Below, one piece after another: positions 39,885 through 50,679 of a stretch of DNA of 57,109 nucleotides. The stretch comes from Gemmatimonadota bacterium. GTDB lineage: Bacteria; Gemmatimonadota; Gemmatimonadetes; Gemmatimonadales; Gemmatimonadaceae. The stretch is taken from NCBI GenBank assembly GCA_031127095.1, contig JARIEX010000003.1:1-57109 (forward strand). Direction: 5' to 3'. The notes beneath the pieces were generated by a model. It was not told where the DNA came from, did not search any database, and saw only the letters and a program-made list of their open reading frames with translations. The translations under genes and the position numbers were made by a program. The first letter of the stretch is position 1. Each line of letters starts with the position of its first letter.

Positions 39885-41212
39885 TGGGGTATCCGCATCC
39901 GTCTCACGCACGCGAGACGCCGATTCTCTCGAAGTACTTCGGCGATCCCGAAGCACGTACGCTGGCCGGCTGGCGTGCCCGCGGCGGTTACGAGGCGCTC
40001 GAGAAAGCGCTCAACACCGATCCGCAGGAACTGCAGACGACCGTCAAGGATTCCGGGCTGCGCGGACGTGGCGGGGCGGGGTTTCCGACGGGCATGAAAT
40101 GGTCGTTCATGAAGCCCGACGGCAAGACGCACTACCTCTGCTGTAACGCCGACGAGTCCGAGCCGGGAACGTTCAAGGACCGTGAGATCATGCGCTGGAC
40201 TCCGCACGGGCTGGTGGAAGGTGTTGCGCTGGCCGCGCACGCGATCTATGCCCAGACGGCGTACATCTACATCCGCGGTGAGTTCACGGAGCCGTACGCA
40301 CGGGTGTGTGCGGCCGTCGAGGAGGCGTACGCGGCCGGCATTCTCGGACCGAATGCGATGGGCTCCGGCAAGCACGTGGATGTACATGTGCACCGGGGCG
40401 CCGGAGCGTACATCTGTGGCGAGGAAACCGCGCTGATGAACTCGCTCGAAGGCCGACGTGGGAACCCGCGGATCAAGCCGCCGTTCCCCGCGGTCGCCGG
40501 CCTGTTCGGCAAGCCGACGACGATCAACAACGTCGAGACGCTCACGACGGTACCGTACATCATCAAGCACGGCGCCGAGTGGTACAAGCAGTACGGCCGT
40601 CCGGACAATCCGAAGAGCATCGGGACCAAGCTTTTCTCCGTCTGCGGCAACATCAGCCGCCCCGGCAACTACGAAGTCGCACTCGGATTCCCGTTCAAGG
40701 ACTTCCTGTACGATCTGTGTGGCGGGCCGCTGGCCGGCCGCGAGATCAAGGCGGTGATCCCCGGTGGATCATCGGTGCCGATCCTCACGCGAGAGGAGGC
40801 TGAGGGCGCCATCATGGACTATGAAGGCTTCGTCGCGTCCGGCACGATGCTGGGTTCGGGCGGCGTGATCGTCTTCGATGACCGACAGGATATGGTGCGC
40901 CAGATCGCGCGTCTCACGCGTTTCTATGCCCATGAGAGCTGCGCGCAGTGCAGCCAGTGTCGCGAGGGTACGGCGTGGATCACGCGCATCATGGAGCGCA
41001 TCCGCGACGGGCAGGGGACGGCCGAGGATCTGGATACCCTGGTGGCGATCGCCGACGGCATGACCGGCAAGACGATCTGCGTATTGAGTGACTCCTGCGC
41101 GACGCCCGTCATGTCAGGACTCAAGAAGTTCCGTCACGAATTCGAGGCGAAGATCGCGCAGAACAAGTCGATGGTCACCGTTCCGGGGGCGCTCCGCGCC
41201 TCCGCCGCGTGA
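39884..41212 (+). CDS. nuoF: NADH-quinone oxidoreductase subunit F
   Basis: SGLRGRGGAGFPTGMKWSFM; CCNADESEPGTFKDREIM; GAGAYICGEETALMNSLEG; ESCAQCSQCREG. Confidence 0.97.
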   Translation: MGYPHPSHARETPILSKYFGDPEARTLAGWRARGGYEALEKALNTDPQELQTTVKDSGLRGRGGAGFPTGMKWSFMKPDGKTHYLCCNADESEPGTFKDREIMRWTPHGLVEGVALAAHAIYAQTAYIYIRGEFTEPYARVCAAVEEAYAAGILGPNAMGSGKHVDVHVHRGAGAYICGEETALMNSLEGRRGNPRIKPPFPAVAGLFGKPTTINNVETLTTVPYIIKHGAEWYKQYGRPDNPKSIGTKLFSVCGNISRPGNYEVALGFPFKDFLYDLCGGPLAGREIKAVIPGGSSVPILTREEAEGAIMDYEGFVASGTMLGSGGVIVFDDRQDMVRQIARLTRFYAHESCAQCSQCREGTAWITRIMERIRDGQGTAEDLDTLVAIADGMTGKTICVLSDSCATPVMSGLKKFRHEFEAKIAQNKSMVTVPGALRASAA

Positions 41213-41219
41213 GGCGCTG

Positions 41220-42800
41220 ATGGCTGACGTGAAGATGGTATCGCTCACGATCGAAGGACGTCCGGTGACCGTGCCGGACGGTTTGTCGATCCTGGAAGCA
41301 GCGAAGACGGTCGGCGTGCTGATTCCGCATTACTGCTATCACCCCGGGTTGCCGGTGGCGGGCGTTTGCCGCATGTGCCTGGTCGAGGTGGAGAAGTTCC
41401 CCAAGCTGGCGCCGGCCTGCGCCACCACGGTCGGTGAAGGGCAGGTGGTGCACGTGCACTCCCCGAAGGCGCTCGAGGCCCGCAAAGGCGTACTCGAGTT
41501 CCTGCTCATCAACCATCCGCTCGACTGCCCGATCTGCGATCAGGCCGGTGAGTGCGAGCTGCAGGACTATACGTTCGCCGAGGGCCGCGCGGATTCGCGC
41601 TACCGCGAACCGAAGCGGTTCAACCCCGTCGAGGATTTCGGCGGCGACGTGTTGTATGTCCCGAACCGCTGCATCCTCTGCACCCGATGCGTCCGGTTCA
41701 TGTCCGACGTCGCGCAGGAGCCGGTACTCAACGTGTCCGAGCGGGGCGATCGCGCGTTTATCGGCAAAGCGGACGGGCACGATCTCACCAATCCCTGGGC
41801 CGGTAACGTCGTTGATCTCTGCCCGGTCGGTGCACTGCTGTCGAAGGATTTTCTGAATCGCGCGCGCGCCTGGGAACTCGATCGTGCGCCAACCGTGTGC
41901 ACTGGCTGCAGTCAGGGGTGCAACGCCGTCGTGGAGACCCGCGACAACGTGGTGGTGCGTATCAAACCACGTGCCAACGATCAGGTCAATCAGTACTACG
42001 TGTGCGATGTCGGCCGGCAGGGCTATCGCGAGTTCAACCGGCGCGATCGCCTCGACCAGCCGCTGGTACGGCGCGGGAATGGTCTCACGGTCGTTGAGTG
42101 GGACGATGCCGTGGGCGCGGCCGCCCGCGCGTTGTCCGGGCAGCGCGTCGTAGTGCTCGCGTCGCCGAATCTCTCGAACGAATCGTTGTTCCTGCTGGAG
42201 CGCCTGGCGGCGGCCACGACCGGCACCGGGGTCTTCCGCCTCGTGCGTGGCGACGAAGTGGTGCTGCCCGGCGCGCCCGACCTCGCGTTGCGCGCCGAGC
42301 GCGCAGCCAACGCGACCGGGGCGCGTCATCTCGGGTTCGCCGAGATCGGCGCGCTGGGCAACGTGTTGCTGGACGGCGATGCGCTGCTCGTCGTCGGCGA
42401 TGCGCTCGACGGTGTGCATGCGGCCGACCTCGACCGGGCCTCGCACATCGTGTTCATCGGCACGGCGCTCCCGGCGGCCCTTGAGGCGAGGGCGGGCATC
42501 GTCCTGCCCGTCACCAATGTCGTCGAAGAGGAAGGGACGCTGACGAATCTCCGCGGACGCGTGCAGCGGTTCCTCCAGGCGAAGGCGGCCCCCGGGGTGG
42601 CGCGTCCCACGTGGTACGTGCTTGCCGACTTGCTGGCGGCCGTCGGCGGCGACGCGCGCTTCTTCACGCCAGCGGATGTCTTCGCGGCGCTGACGACCAC
42701 GCACGCCGCCTTCGCCGGCCTGGACTACGAGGCCCTTGGCCTGCGTGGCATGCGGCTCGCCGATGCGGCTCCGGCACTCGCGAGCGGGGTGAGCGCATGA
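41220..42800 (+). CDS. nuoG: NADH-quinone oxidoreductase subunit G (short form)
   Basis: CYHPGLPVAGVCRMCLVEVE; HPLDCPICDQAGECELQD; CILCTRCVRF; CTGCSQGC-X27-C; 527 aa. Confidence 0.95.
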   Translation: MADVKMVSLTIEGRPVTVPDGLSILEAAKTVGVLIPHYCYHPGLPVAGVCRMCLVEVEKFPKLAPACATTVGEGQVVHVHSPKALEARKGVLEFLLINHPLDCPICDQAGECELQDYTFAEGRADSRYREPKRFNPVEDFGGDVLYVPNRCILCTRCVRFMSDVAQEPVLNVSERGDRAFIGKADGHDLTNPWAGNVVDLCPVGALLSKDFLNRARAWELDRAPTVCTGCSQGCNAVVETRDNVVVRIKPRANDQVNQYYVCDVGRQGYREFNRRDRLDQPLVRRGNGLTVVEWDDAVGAAARALSGQRVVVLASPNLSNESLFLLERLAAATTGTGVFRLVRGDEVVLPGAPDLALRAERAANATGARHLGFAEIGALGNVLLDGDALLVVGDALDGVHAADLDRASHIVFIGTALPAALEARAGIVLPVTNVVEEEGTLTNLRGRVQRFLQAKAAPGVARPTWYVLADLLAAVGGDARFFTPADVFAALTTTHAAFAGLDYEALGLRGMRLADAAPALASGVSA

Positions 42801-44173
42801 TCGCGCCGTTCGTCGCGCCGCTGATCGAGCTCGCCGGTTGGTTTCCGCGGGCTGATCCTCAGCTGCCACCCACGGCGATCGGCACGTATGTGCTGGCCAG
42901 CTGTGTCAAGATTGTCGTCGTCTTCGGGCTGTACATGGTGGGTGTCGCGCTGTTGACGCTCGCCGAACGCAAGCTCGCCGCGTGGATTCAGGACCGACGT
43001 GGTCCCAATCGCGCCGGCCCCGGTGGCATCCTGCAGCCGGTCGCCGACGGCATCAAGAATTTCATGAAGGAAGAAACCGATCCCGCGCATGCCGACCGGT
43101 GGCTGTTCCTCATCGCGCCGGCGCTGGCCTTCATTCCTGCCATGGTCACGTGGGCGGTACTCCCGCTCGCCTCATCGCTACCGACACCGTGGGGACTGAT
43201 CGATATGGCGATCGCCCCGCTGCCGGTCGGGTTCCTGTTCACCCTCGCGATCTCCTCGCTGGGCGTGTACGGCATCGTGCTGGCGGGGTGGTCGTCCAAC
43301 AACAAGTACGCCCTGCTTGGCGGGCTGCGCTCCAGCGCGCAGATGATCTCGTATGAAATCGCCATGGGTATGTCCACCATCCCCGTGATCCTGCTGGCGG
43401 GGAATGTGTCGCTCACCAGCATTGTGCAGCAGCAGTCGCACATGGGCTGGAACGTGCTCTCCCTGACCGTCGCGTGGTTCACGTTCCTCGTGGCGGCGTT
43501 TGCCGAGACGAATCGACTGCCGTTCGACTTACCCGAAGCGGAGTCCGAACTGGTCGCGGGATATCACACCGAGTACAGCGGCATGAAGTTCTCGATGTTC
43601 TTCATTGCCGAGTATGCCAACATGGCGACGGTCAGCGGTCTCACCGCCACGCTGTTTTTCGGCGGCTGGGACATTCCGTTCACGCAGTGGGACAACGTGG
43701 GCCCGCACTCGCTGCTGAAGACGATGCTGACGCTGGGCATGTTTGCAGCGAAGACTGGCTTCTTCTTGTTCGTCTTCATGTGGGTGCGCTGGACGGTGCC
43801 GCGTTTCCGGTACGATCAGTTGATGGCGCTGGGCTGGAGCGTGATGCTGCCGCTCGCGCTGGCCTACATCGTGGTCATTGCCGCCGCGACGCTGGGACTG
43901 GATGCCCTTGGTGTGGCACGGGGCCCGCTGTTCTCGCTGTCGTTGCTGGCCATGAATGTGGTGATCATCGGTGTGCTGCTGGCGTGGCTGGACCGCGGGA
44001 AGTTGATCAGCCCGAGCAGCGCCCGGGTTGGGCCAACCGACCTGGCGCGGCTACGGGCACGCGGACTCGACCTGTCCCGCCGCCAGCTGGCGTCGCAGCG
44101 CACGATTCGCACGACGGCACCACTGACGACCGCACCGATCTCGACCCCGAGTCTCGCTGAGGGAGGCGACTGA
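42797..44173 (+). CDS. nuoH: NADH-quinone oxidoreductase subunit H
   Basis: AERKLAAWIQDRRGPNRAGPGGILQPVADGIKNFMKEE; ETNRLPFDLPEAESELVAGYHTEYSGMKF. Confidence 0.97.
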   Translation: MIAPFVAPLIELAGWFPRADPQLPPTAIGTYVLASCVKIVVVFGLYMVGVALLTLAERKLAAWIQDRRGPNRAGPGGILQPVADGIKNFMKEETDPAHADRWLFLIAPALAFIPAMVTWAVLPLASSLPTPWGLIDMAIAPLPVGFLFTLAISSLGVYGIVLAGWSSNNKYALLGGLRSSAQMISYEIAMGMSTIPVILLAGNVSLTSIVQQQSHMGWNVLSLTVAWFTFLVAAFAETNRLPFDLPEAESELVAGYHTEYSGMKFSMFFIAEYANMATVSGLTATLFFGGWDIPFTQWDNVGPHSLLKTMLTLGMFAAKTGFFLFVFMWVRWTVPRFRYDQLMALGWSVMLPLALAYIVVIAAATLGLDALGVARGPLFSLSLLAMNVVIIGVLLAWLDRGKLISPSSARVGPTDLARLRARGLDLSRRQLASQRTIRTTAPLTTAPISTPSLAEGGD

Positions 44174-44670
44174 TGGCCATCGGAGTAAAGGTCATGCACC
44201 GCCCGTTGGAGCGCGTGAGCTACGTGCGCGCCACGCTTAAGGGCATGGCCACCACACTGAAGCACCTCGTGGACCCGCACAAGGTCACGATGCAGTACCC
44301 GGAAACGAAGTGGGATCTGTCGCCTCGCTGGCGGGGCACCCACCGCATGCTCACCACCGAAGACGGCAAGGCGAAGTGCGTGGCGTGCGGGTTGTGTCCG
44401 ACGGTCTGCCCGGCCAACTGCATCAAGCTCACGCCGGGTGAGGACGAGCAGGGCAACCGGTATCCGTTGGTCTTCGAGATCGATGAGTTCCGCTGCATCT
44501 TCTGCGGCTTCTGTCAGGAGGTCTGCCCTGAGGAAGCCATTCATCTCGGCCGGCACTACGAGAATGCGGAATTCGATCGCGCCTCGTTTGTCTACGACCT
44601 GGAGCGTCTCATGGCGCAGACCCATCCGGTGAGCGAACTCTGGGACCCCGCCGACCCGAAGGGCGAATGA
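44173..44670 (+). CDS. nuoI: NADH-quinone oxidoreductase subunit I
   Basis: Two 4Fe-4S motifs CVACGLCPTVCPANCI and CIFCGFCQEVCPEEAI. Confidence 0.97.
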   Translation: MAIGVKVMHRPLERVSYVRATLKGMATTLKHLVDPHKVTMQYPETKWDLSPRWRGTHRMLTTEDGKAKCVACGLCPTVCPANCIKLTPGEDEQGNRYPLVFEIDEFRCIFCGFCQEVCPEEAIHLGRHYENAEFDRASFVYDLERLMAQTHPVSELWDPADPKGE

Positions 44671-45173
44671 ACGGTTTCTACGAGTTCCAGTTCTATCTGT
44701 TTTCGCTGCTCGCGATCGCGTCGGCGCTGCTGTTCGTGACCCGGAAGAACCCGGTGCCGGCCGCCCTCTGGCTGGTCAACGTGATGTTCGCGCTGGCTGG
44801 TCTCTACGTCATGCTGGATGCGCCCTTTGTCGGGGTGATTCAGGTGCTGGTGTACGCCGGTGCCATCATGGTCGTCTTCGTTTTCGTGGTCATGCTGCTC
44901 AACCTTGGCCGCGGCGGCGTCTCGGATCTGCGTTCGCTCGGGGCGCGCCTCGGTGCCGGCTTGGTCGGGTTGGCGCTACTCGCCAATCTGCTGGTCGTGC
45001 AGCGGCAGCGGTTCCCACGCGTCGACTTGGCGCCGGCGACCGACAACGTCGTCGAAGCCGTCGCCGCCTCGCTTTTCACTGACTATCTCGTGGCCTTCGA
45101 GTTGACCAGTCTCGTGCTCCTCGTGGCGGTGGTGGGTGCCGTACTCCTCGCGAAGAAGCGGGTGCGCGCATGA
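44667..45173 (+). CDS. nuoJ: NADH-quinone oxidoreductase subunit J
   Basis: [26 protein letters not shown]. Confidence 0.96.
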   Translation: MNGFYEFQFYLFSLLAIASALLFVTRKNPVPAALWLVNVMFALAGLYVMLDAPFVGVIQVLVYAGAIMVVFVFVVMLLNLGRGGVSDLRSLGARLGAGLVGLALLANLLVVQRQRFPRVDLAPATDNVVEAVAASLFTDYLVAFELTSLVLLVAVVGAVLLAKKRVRA

Positions 45174-45463
45174 TCGCCGAGGCCTTGATCGTCTCCGCGA
45201 TCCTGTTTGTGATCGGCGTGGTTGGCGTCCTCACCCGACGGAACGCCATCATCCTGTTCATGTGCGCGGAGCTCATGCTCAACGCCGTCAATCTGACGTT
45301 CGTCGCGTTGGCGAAGCTGCACGGGGTCACCGGACACGTGTTCGTGATCATGGTGATGACCATTGCCGCTGCCGAGGCGGTGGTGGGGCTTGCGATCCTG
45401 ATCTCGGTATTCCGTCACTTCGGCACGGTCGACCTGTCATCCCTCCGGACCCTCCGCGGATGA
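45170..45463 (+). CDS. nuoK: NADH-quinone oxidoreductase subunit K
   Basis: [53 protein letters not shown]. Confidence 0.97.
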   Translation: MIAEALIVSAILFVIGVVGVLTRRNAIILFMCAELMLNAVNLTFVALAKLHGVTGHVFVIMVMTIAAAEAVVGLAILISVFRHFGTVDLSSLRTLRG

Positions 45464-47484
45464 TCCCGACTCTGCTCAGTGTGCTGCTCCTGCTGCCGGT
45501 CATCGGCTTTCTCGCCAACGGTGCCGTCGCGTTGCACGGCGCCGGTGGCAACGGGAACCGCTCAACCGCCCGACATCCGCTGGTCACGATCGTCGGGCCC
45601 GGCGTGATCCTCGCGGCCTTCGGCGTGGCACTCACGATCTTTTTCGACATGCAACGCGCGCCCGAACTGGCGCGGCACATCGTCAGCTTCGGTCAGTGGA
45701 TGCCGGTGGGCAGTCTGGTGGTCAACTGGAATCTCCAGCTCGATCAGCTGTCGATTCTCATGACGCTCGTCATCACCGGGATCGGGTCGCTCATTCACAT
45801 CTTCTCCGTCGGCTACATGCGTGACGATGCGAGCTACGCGCGCTACTTCGCGTATCTCAACCTGTTTGTCGCGTTCATGCTGATGCTCGTCCTCGGCGGC
45901 AGCTACCCGGTCATGTTCGTGGGCTGGGAAGGGGTGGGGTTGGCCTCCTATCTGCTGATCGGCTTCTGGTTCAGCGACCGGGCCAATGCCGACGCGGGCC
46001 GGAAGGCCTTCATCGTCAACCGGGTCGGTGATTTCGGATTCCTCGTGGCGATGTTCCTGATCTGGGTGACGACGCAGCGGCTCGACTACCTCGGTGCGCA
46101 CGCCGCCCTTGGTGCGATGGCCGGCACACCCGTCGTGCTCGCGATCGCGCTCTTTCTCTTTGTGGGATGCGCCGGCAAGAGCGCGCAGTTGCCACTCTAC
46201 ATCTGGTTGCCCGACGCCATGGCCGGCCCGACGCCGGTGTCCGCCCTGATTCACGCCGCGACCATGGTCACCGCTGGTGTCTATCTCGTCGCGCGCGCAG
46301 CCCCGATCTTCTCAGGGGCACCCGAGGCCTCACTGGTCGTCACCGCCATCGGCGCGCTGACGGCGCTGTTTGCCGCCACCATCGCGTTGCGACAGTGGGA
46401 CATCAAGAAGGTGCTTGCGTACTCCACCGTCTCACAGCTCGGCTACATGTTTGTCGCGGTCGGGAGCGGCGCCTATACCGCCGGCGTGTTCCATTTGGTC
46501 ACGCACGCGTTCTTCAAGGCGCTGCTCTTTCTCGGGGCGGGCTCGGTGATTCATGCGATGCATCACGCATATCACCACACGCACCGCGAGAGCGATCCGC
46601 AGGACCTCCGCAACATGGGGGGACTGGCCCGGTACATGCCCGCCACCGCCGCCGCCATGACGGTGGCCACGCTTGCCATTGCCGGTGTGCCCCCGCTGGC
46701 CGGTTTCTTTTCCAAAGACGAGATCCTGGCATCTGTTTTTGCCCGTGCCCACGACAGTCCGCTGGCGGATGCGACGCTGCTCGGCATTCCCGGCAGCGCC
46801 GTGCTGTATGCGGCGTACGGCATCGGCGTGGTGACGGCCCTCCTCACCGCGGTGTACATGATGCGCCTGCTCCTGCTCACCTTTTATGGTGAGAATCGCA
46901 CCGGTGAGGGGGAGCGGGAGATGCTCCACGAGGCCCCGATGGTGATGACGGGACCCGTGCTCATGCTCGGTGTGCTCACGGCGGTGGGTGGCTGGCTCAA
47001 CTTGCCGGCTCTGCTGCCGCTCGGCCCCGTGGGGCTGCTCGACGCGTGGCTGGCACCCGTGACCGGCGGCAGCGCGGCGCGGCTCGCGGGCGCCGGACAT
47101 CTCGACCACGGTACCGAGACAGTGCTGGTAGCAGTGGCGACCGGCGTCGCCCTGTTGGGGATTGCCGTGGCCTGGTGGCAGTATCGAAAACCGGTACCCG
47201 ACAGCGCGCTGGTTCCGAATGAGGGAGGGCTCCTCGCGAACGCGTATTACGTGGACCGCGTGGTCGATGCCGCGATCGTGCGGCCCGTGAGCCTGTTCGC
47301 GACTGTCGTGCTCGCGCGTGGCGTCGATACCGGGGTCGATCGCGCCCTGACGGCAGGCGGGGGCGTGTTCGCCCGCACGGCCGCACTCGTCGGCCGCCGA
47401 CTGCAGGACGGTGACGTGGGCAAGTACGCGTGGCTCCTCGCCGCCGGCGCCATCGCGTTGCTCGCCGCTCTCACCCTGAGCTGA
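45460..47484 (+). CDS. nuoL: NADH-quinone oxidoreductase subunit L
   Basis: [55 protein letters not shown]. Confidence 0.97.
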   Translation: MIPTLLSVLLLLPVIGFLANGAVALHGAGGNGNRSTARHPLVTIVGPGVILAAFGVALTIFFDMQRAPELARHIVSFGQWMPVGSLVVNWNLQLDQLSILMTLVITGIGSLIHIFSVGYMRDDASYARYFAYLNLFVAFMLMLVLGGSYPVMFVGWEGVGLASYLLIGFWFSDRANADAGRKAFIVNRVGDFGFLVAMFLIWVTTQRLDYLGAHAALGAMAGTPVVLAIALFLFVGCAGKSAQLPLYIWLPDAMAGPTPVSALIHAATMVTAGVYLVARAAPIFSGAPEASLVVTAIGALTALFAATIALRQWDIKKVLAYSTVSQLGYMFVAVGSGAYTAGVFHLVTHAFFKALLFLGAGSVIHAMHHAYHHTHRESDPQDLRNMGGLARYMPATAAAMTVATLAIAGVPPLAGFFSKDEILASVFARAHDSPLADATLLGIPGSAVLYAAYGIGVVTALLTAVYMMRLLLLTFYGENRTGEGEREMLHEAPMVMTGPVLMLGVLTAVGGWLNLPALLPLGPVGLLDAWLAPVTGGSAARLAGAGHLDHGTETVLVAVATGVALLGIAVAWWQYRKPVPDSALVPNEGGLLANAYYVDRVVDAAIVRPVSLFATVVLARGVDTGVDRALTAGGGVFARTAALVGRRLQDGDVGKYAWLLAAGAIALLAALTLS

Positions 47485-47487
47485 CCG

Positions 47488-49062
47488 ATGCGCGAATTCC
47501 TTCTTTCCCGTGGCGTGGCGGCGTGGATTCTTCCGGCCATGCTGTTGTGGCCTGTACTCGCTGCAGCGGTGGTTCGTTTCGGCGGCCGAGATATTTCGCG
47601 GGACGACGACGGCGTCGAAGCCCCCAGCGGTGGTCCGGACGCCCGTACCCTCACCGTCGTGGCGTTGGGTATCGAAGCGCTGCTCAGTCTGGCACTCTGG
47701 GGATTGTACGATCCAGCCGGACGTGGGTGGCAAGCGCGCGTCGACCTGCCGTGGCTCGCGGACTTGGGAGCCACCATCAGTCTCGGAGTCGATGGGCTGT
47801 CGTTACCGATGGTCGTCATGACGGCCATGCTCCTGCCGCTCGCGTTGCTGGGCGCATGGGACAACGTGCGCGTACGAACCCCGGCCTTCGGTGCGCTGAT
47901 CCTCGTGCTCACCAGCGGCCTGATCGGCGTGTTCATCACGCTCGACTTGCTGGCGTTTTATCTGGCGTGGGAGCTGATGCTGATCCCGACGTACTTCCTG
48001 CTCGGTATCTGGGGAGCGGCGGGGCAGTCACGGGCCAGCTTACGCTACGTGCTGTTCACACTGGTCGGCTCGCTGCTGATGCTGGTGGCGATCATGGCGC
48101 TCTGGTCGATGGGTGGCGGCACGTCGTTCCACCTCGACGACTTGATGGCCATCGCCCTCACACCACGGGCGCAGCTGTGGATGTTCGGCGCCTTCTTTCT
48201 CGCCTTTGGCGTCAAGTCGGCACTGGTACCGTTTCACACGTGGCTGCCGGACGCGCAGGGGGCCGCGCCGACCTTTGCCGCCGTGACGCTCGGCATCAAG
48301 GTGGGCGCGTACGCGATTCTGCGCTTCGCGATCCCGCTGTTTCCGGCCGCCGCGATGCATCCCGTGGTCCGCGACACCATTCTCATCCTCTCGGTGATTG
48401 CGATTGTGTACGGCGCGCTGCTGGCGATGGCGCAGCGTGACCTGAAGCGGATGGTCTCGTACAGCTCGATCAGCCACCTGGGCTTCATCATGCTGGGGTG
48501 CTTCGCGTTGACGCAGCAGTCGGTGGAAGGCGCCGTGCTCAGCATCGTGAACAGCGGCATCTCCACGAGCGCCCTGTTCCTGCTCGTGGGCATGCTCGAA
48601 GACCGCCGCGGCACCACGGACATGGCGGCGTTCGGCGGGATCGCCAAGGTCGTGCCGGTATTCAGCGTAATGCTGACACTAGTGATGCTCTCCACAATCG
48701 GCTTGCCCGGCACCAACGGGTTCACCGGCGAGTTTCTGGTGTTGATCGGCACCTATGCGGAGCGGCCGGTCCTCGCGGTGATTGCGACGAGTGGCGTCAT
48801 CTTCGCGGCAGCCTACGGATTGCGGGCACTGCAGCATGTCCTGTTTGAAGGCATCGATACGGAGCGCAACGGCACGCTGCCGGATTTGACGGGCCGCGAG
48901 CGTGCGGTCATGTGCGTATTCGCGTTCATGATTCTCTATCTCGGCGTGGTGCCGCAGCCACTCCTGCAACGGATCGAACGCGCCTCACAAGGCATCATCG
49001 AGTCGGTGCGGTTCGGTCCGAACGCATCGCCGTCGCTCTCTCACGTTTCTGTGAATCACTGA
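47488..49062 (+). CDS. nuoM: NADH-quinone oxidoreductase subunit M
   Basis: AWELMLIPTYFLLGIWG; ALVPFHTWLPDAQGAAPTFAAV; MVSYSSISHLGFIMLG. Confidence 0.97.
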   Translation: MREFLLSRGVAAWILPAMLLWPVLAAAVVRFGGRDISRDDDGVEAPSGGPDARTLTVVALGIEALLSLALWGLYDPAGRGWQARVDLPWLADLGATISLGVDGLSLPMVVMTAMLLPLALLGAWDNVRVRTPAFGALILVLTSGLIGVFITLDLLAFYLAWELMLIPTYFLLGIWGAAGQSRASLRYVLFTLVGSLLMLVAIMALWSMGGGTSFHLDDLMAIALTPRAQLWMFGAFFLAFGVKSALVPFHTWLPDAQGAAPTFAAVTLGIKVGAYAILRFAIPLFPAAAMHPVVRDTILILSVIAIVYGALLAMAQRDLKRMVSYSSISHLGFIMLGCFALTQQSVEGAVLSIVNSGISTSALFLLVGMLEDRRGTTDMAAFGGIAKVVPVFSVMLTLVMLSTIGLPGTNGFTGEFLVLIGTYAERPVLAVIATSGVIFAAAYGLRALQHVLFEGIDTERNGTLPDLTGRERAVMCVFAFMILYLGVVPQPLLQRIERASQGIIESVRFGPNASPSLSHVSVNH

Positions 49063-50624
49063 TGGGCGCTACCCTTTCCGCCGGCGCGCTGTTCCGTGCG
49101 CTGGCTCCCGAACTGCTCTTGGCATCCGGTGCCATGGTGTTGCTGCTGGCGTCGGTCTGGAACCGGCAGGGCAACGACGCGGCCATGGCCGAGGGCGCCG
49201 AACGGACCAGCGTACTCACCCGATTCGCCATCGTCCTCTGCCTGCTCGTGGCCCTGGTTGTGATGATCGCGTGGGGAGACGGTGTGAGTGGGACGCCTGA
49301 TCTGCGACTGGCCGGCGACGGCTTTCGCTGGGGCGTCGACCTGGTGATCCTGCTCGGCACCGTGATGGCACTGATACTGCTCGACGCGGACCATCACCGC
49401 AGCGGCGCCTTCAGTCCGGAGGTGCCGGTGCTCATGCTCCTCGCGGCGACGGGCATGATGATGCTCACCGCCGCGCGCGATTTGATGTTCGTGTTTCTCG
49501 GCATCGAACTCATGTCGCTCGCCCTGTACATTCTCGCCGGCGTGAACCGACGCAGCGCGCGCGGTGCCGAAGCGGCGGTGAAATACTTCCTGCTCGGTGC
49601 TGTCGCATCGGGATTCCTGCTGTACGGGATGGCGCTGCTGTTCGGTGCCACGGGGAGCACCCGGCTCGTGGACATTGCGCAGTGGGTCGCCGCGCATCCG
49701 ACCCTCAGTCCGATGTTCCTCGTGGGGACCGGCTTGCTGCTCGTCGGGTTTGCGTTCAAGGTGGCGGCGGCGCCCTTCCATCTCTGGACGCCAGACGTCT
49801 ACGACGGCGCCCCGCAGCCGATCACCGCCTTCATGTCGGCGTGCGTCAAGACAGCGGCCTTCGCCGTGTTCGCGCGGGTGATGTTCGAGGCCCTGCCCGG
49901 GGCGGCGCCCCGATGGCACTCCGCCATGTGGTGGCTGGCCGTCGTCACGATGGTCTCCGGCAACGTGCTGGCCCTGACGCAAACGAACATCGTGCGCCTG
50001 CTGGCGTATTCCAGCATCGCGCACGCCGGCTATCTGCTGGTGACAATCGTGGTGTCCTCCGCTGCGGGCACGACGGCGTTGCTGTTCTACACGGTCTCGT
50101 ACACGCTCGCGACCATGGGCGCCTTCGGTGTCTTGATCACCGTCAACGGTGGGCGGGATCGTTCACCGACGATCGATGACCTTGCGGGCCTGTGGTTGGT
50201 CCGGCCCTGGCTCGCGGTCTCGATGGCCGTTTTTCTACTCGCATTCCTTGGCATGCCGCTCGTCGGCGGCATGGGCTTCTTCGCCAAGTGGTATCTGCTG
50301 CAGGCCGCGTTGCAGGCATCCACGCCGCAGTCGGTGCTGGCCGTGATCGTCGTGCTGAGCAGCGCCGTCTCCGCAGCGTACTACCTTACCGTCATCTCCG
50401 CGATGTTCATGCGGCCTCGTCCGGAAGGCCATCCCGTACCGTCCACCATTCCCATGGCGCAGTCGCTCATCACCGTGTCGGTGATTGCCCTGCTGGTGCT
50501 GGGTGTGTATCCCACGCCCATGATCGAATTGGCTCGCCGGGCGTCCATCGGTCTCGCGACCGATGCGGTGGCACCTGGTGCGAGCAGTGGACCGCGCCTG
50601 CAGGCGGCCAGTCTCCGGCGGTGA
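49062..50624 (+). CDS. nuoN: NADH-quinone oxidoreductase subunit N
   Basis: GIELMSLALYILAGVNRRSARGAEAAVKYFLLGAVASGFLLYGMALLFG; APFHLWTPDVYDGAPQPITAFMS. Confidence 0.97.
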   Translation: MGATLSAGALFRALAPELLLASGAMVLLLASVWNRQGNDAAMAEGAERTSVLTRFAIVLCLLVALVVMIAWGDGVSGTPDLRLAGDGFRWGVDLVILLGTVMALILLDADHHRSGAFSPEVPVLMLLAATGMMMLTAARDLMFVFLGIELMSLALYILAGVNRRSARGAEAAVKYFLLGAVASGFLLYGMALLFGATGSTRLVDIAQWVAAHPTLSPMFLVGTGLLLVGFAFKVAAAPFHLWTPDVYDGAPQPITAFMSACVKTAAFAVFARVMFEALPGAAPRWHSAMWWLAVVTMVSGNVLALTQTNIVRLLAYSSIAHAGYLLVTIVVSSAAGTTALLFYTVSYTLATMGAFGVLITVNGGRDRSPTIDDLAGLWLVRPWLAVSMAVFLLAFLGMPLVGGMGFFAKWYLLQAALQASTPQSVLAVIVVLSSAVSAAYYLTVISAMFMRPRPEGHPVPSTIPMAQSLITVSVIALLVLGVYPTPMIELARRASIGLATDAVAPGASSGPRLQAASLRR

Positions 50625-50679
50625 TCCCGCAACCACGCCTGTCTCCGTCACTTCTTTCAGCAGCTGAGTGCTCTCGATA

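Noticed and set aside
41175-42869. 564 aa antisense ORF opposite nuoG
   Set aside because: Mirror frame of nuoG; no motifs.
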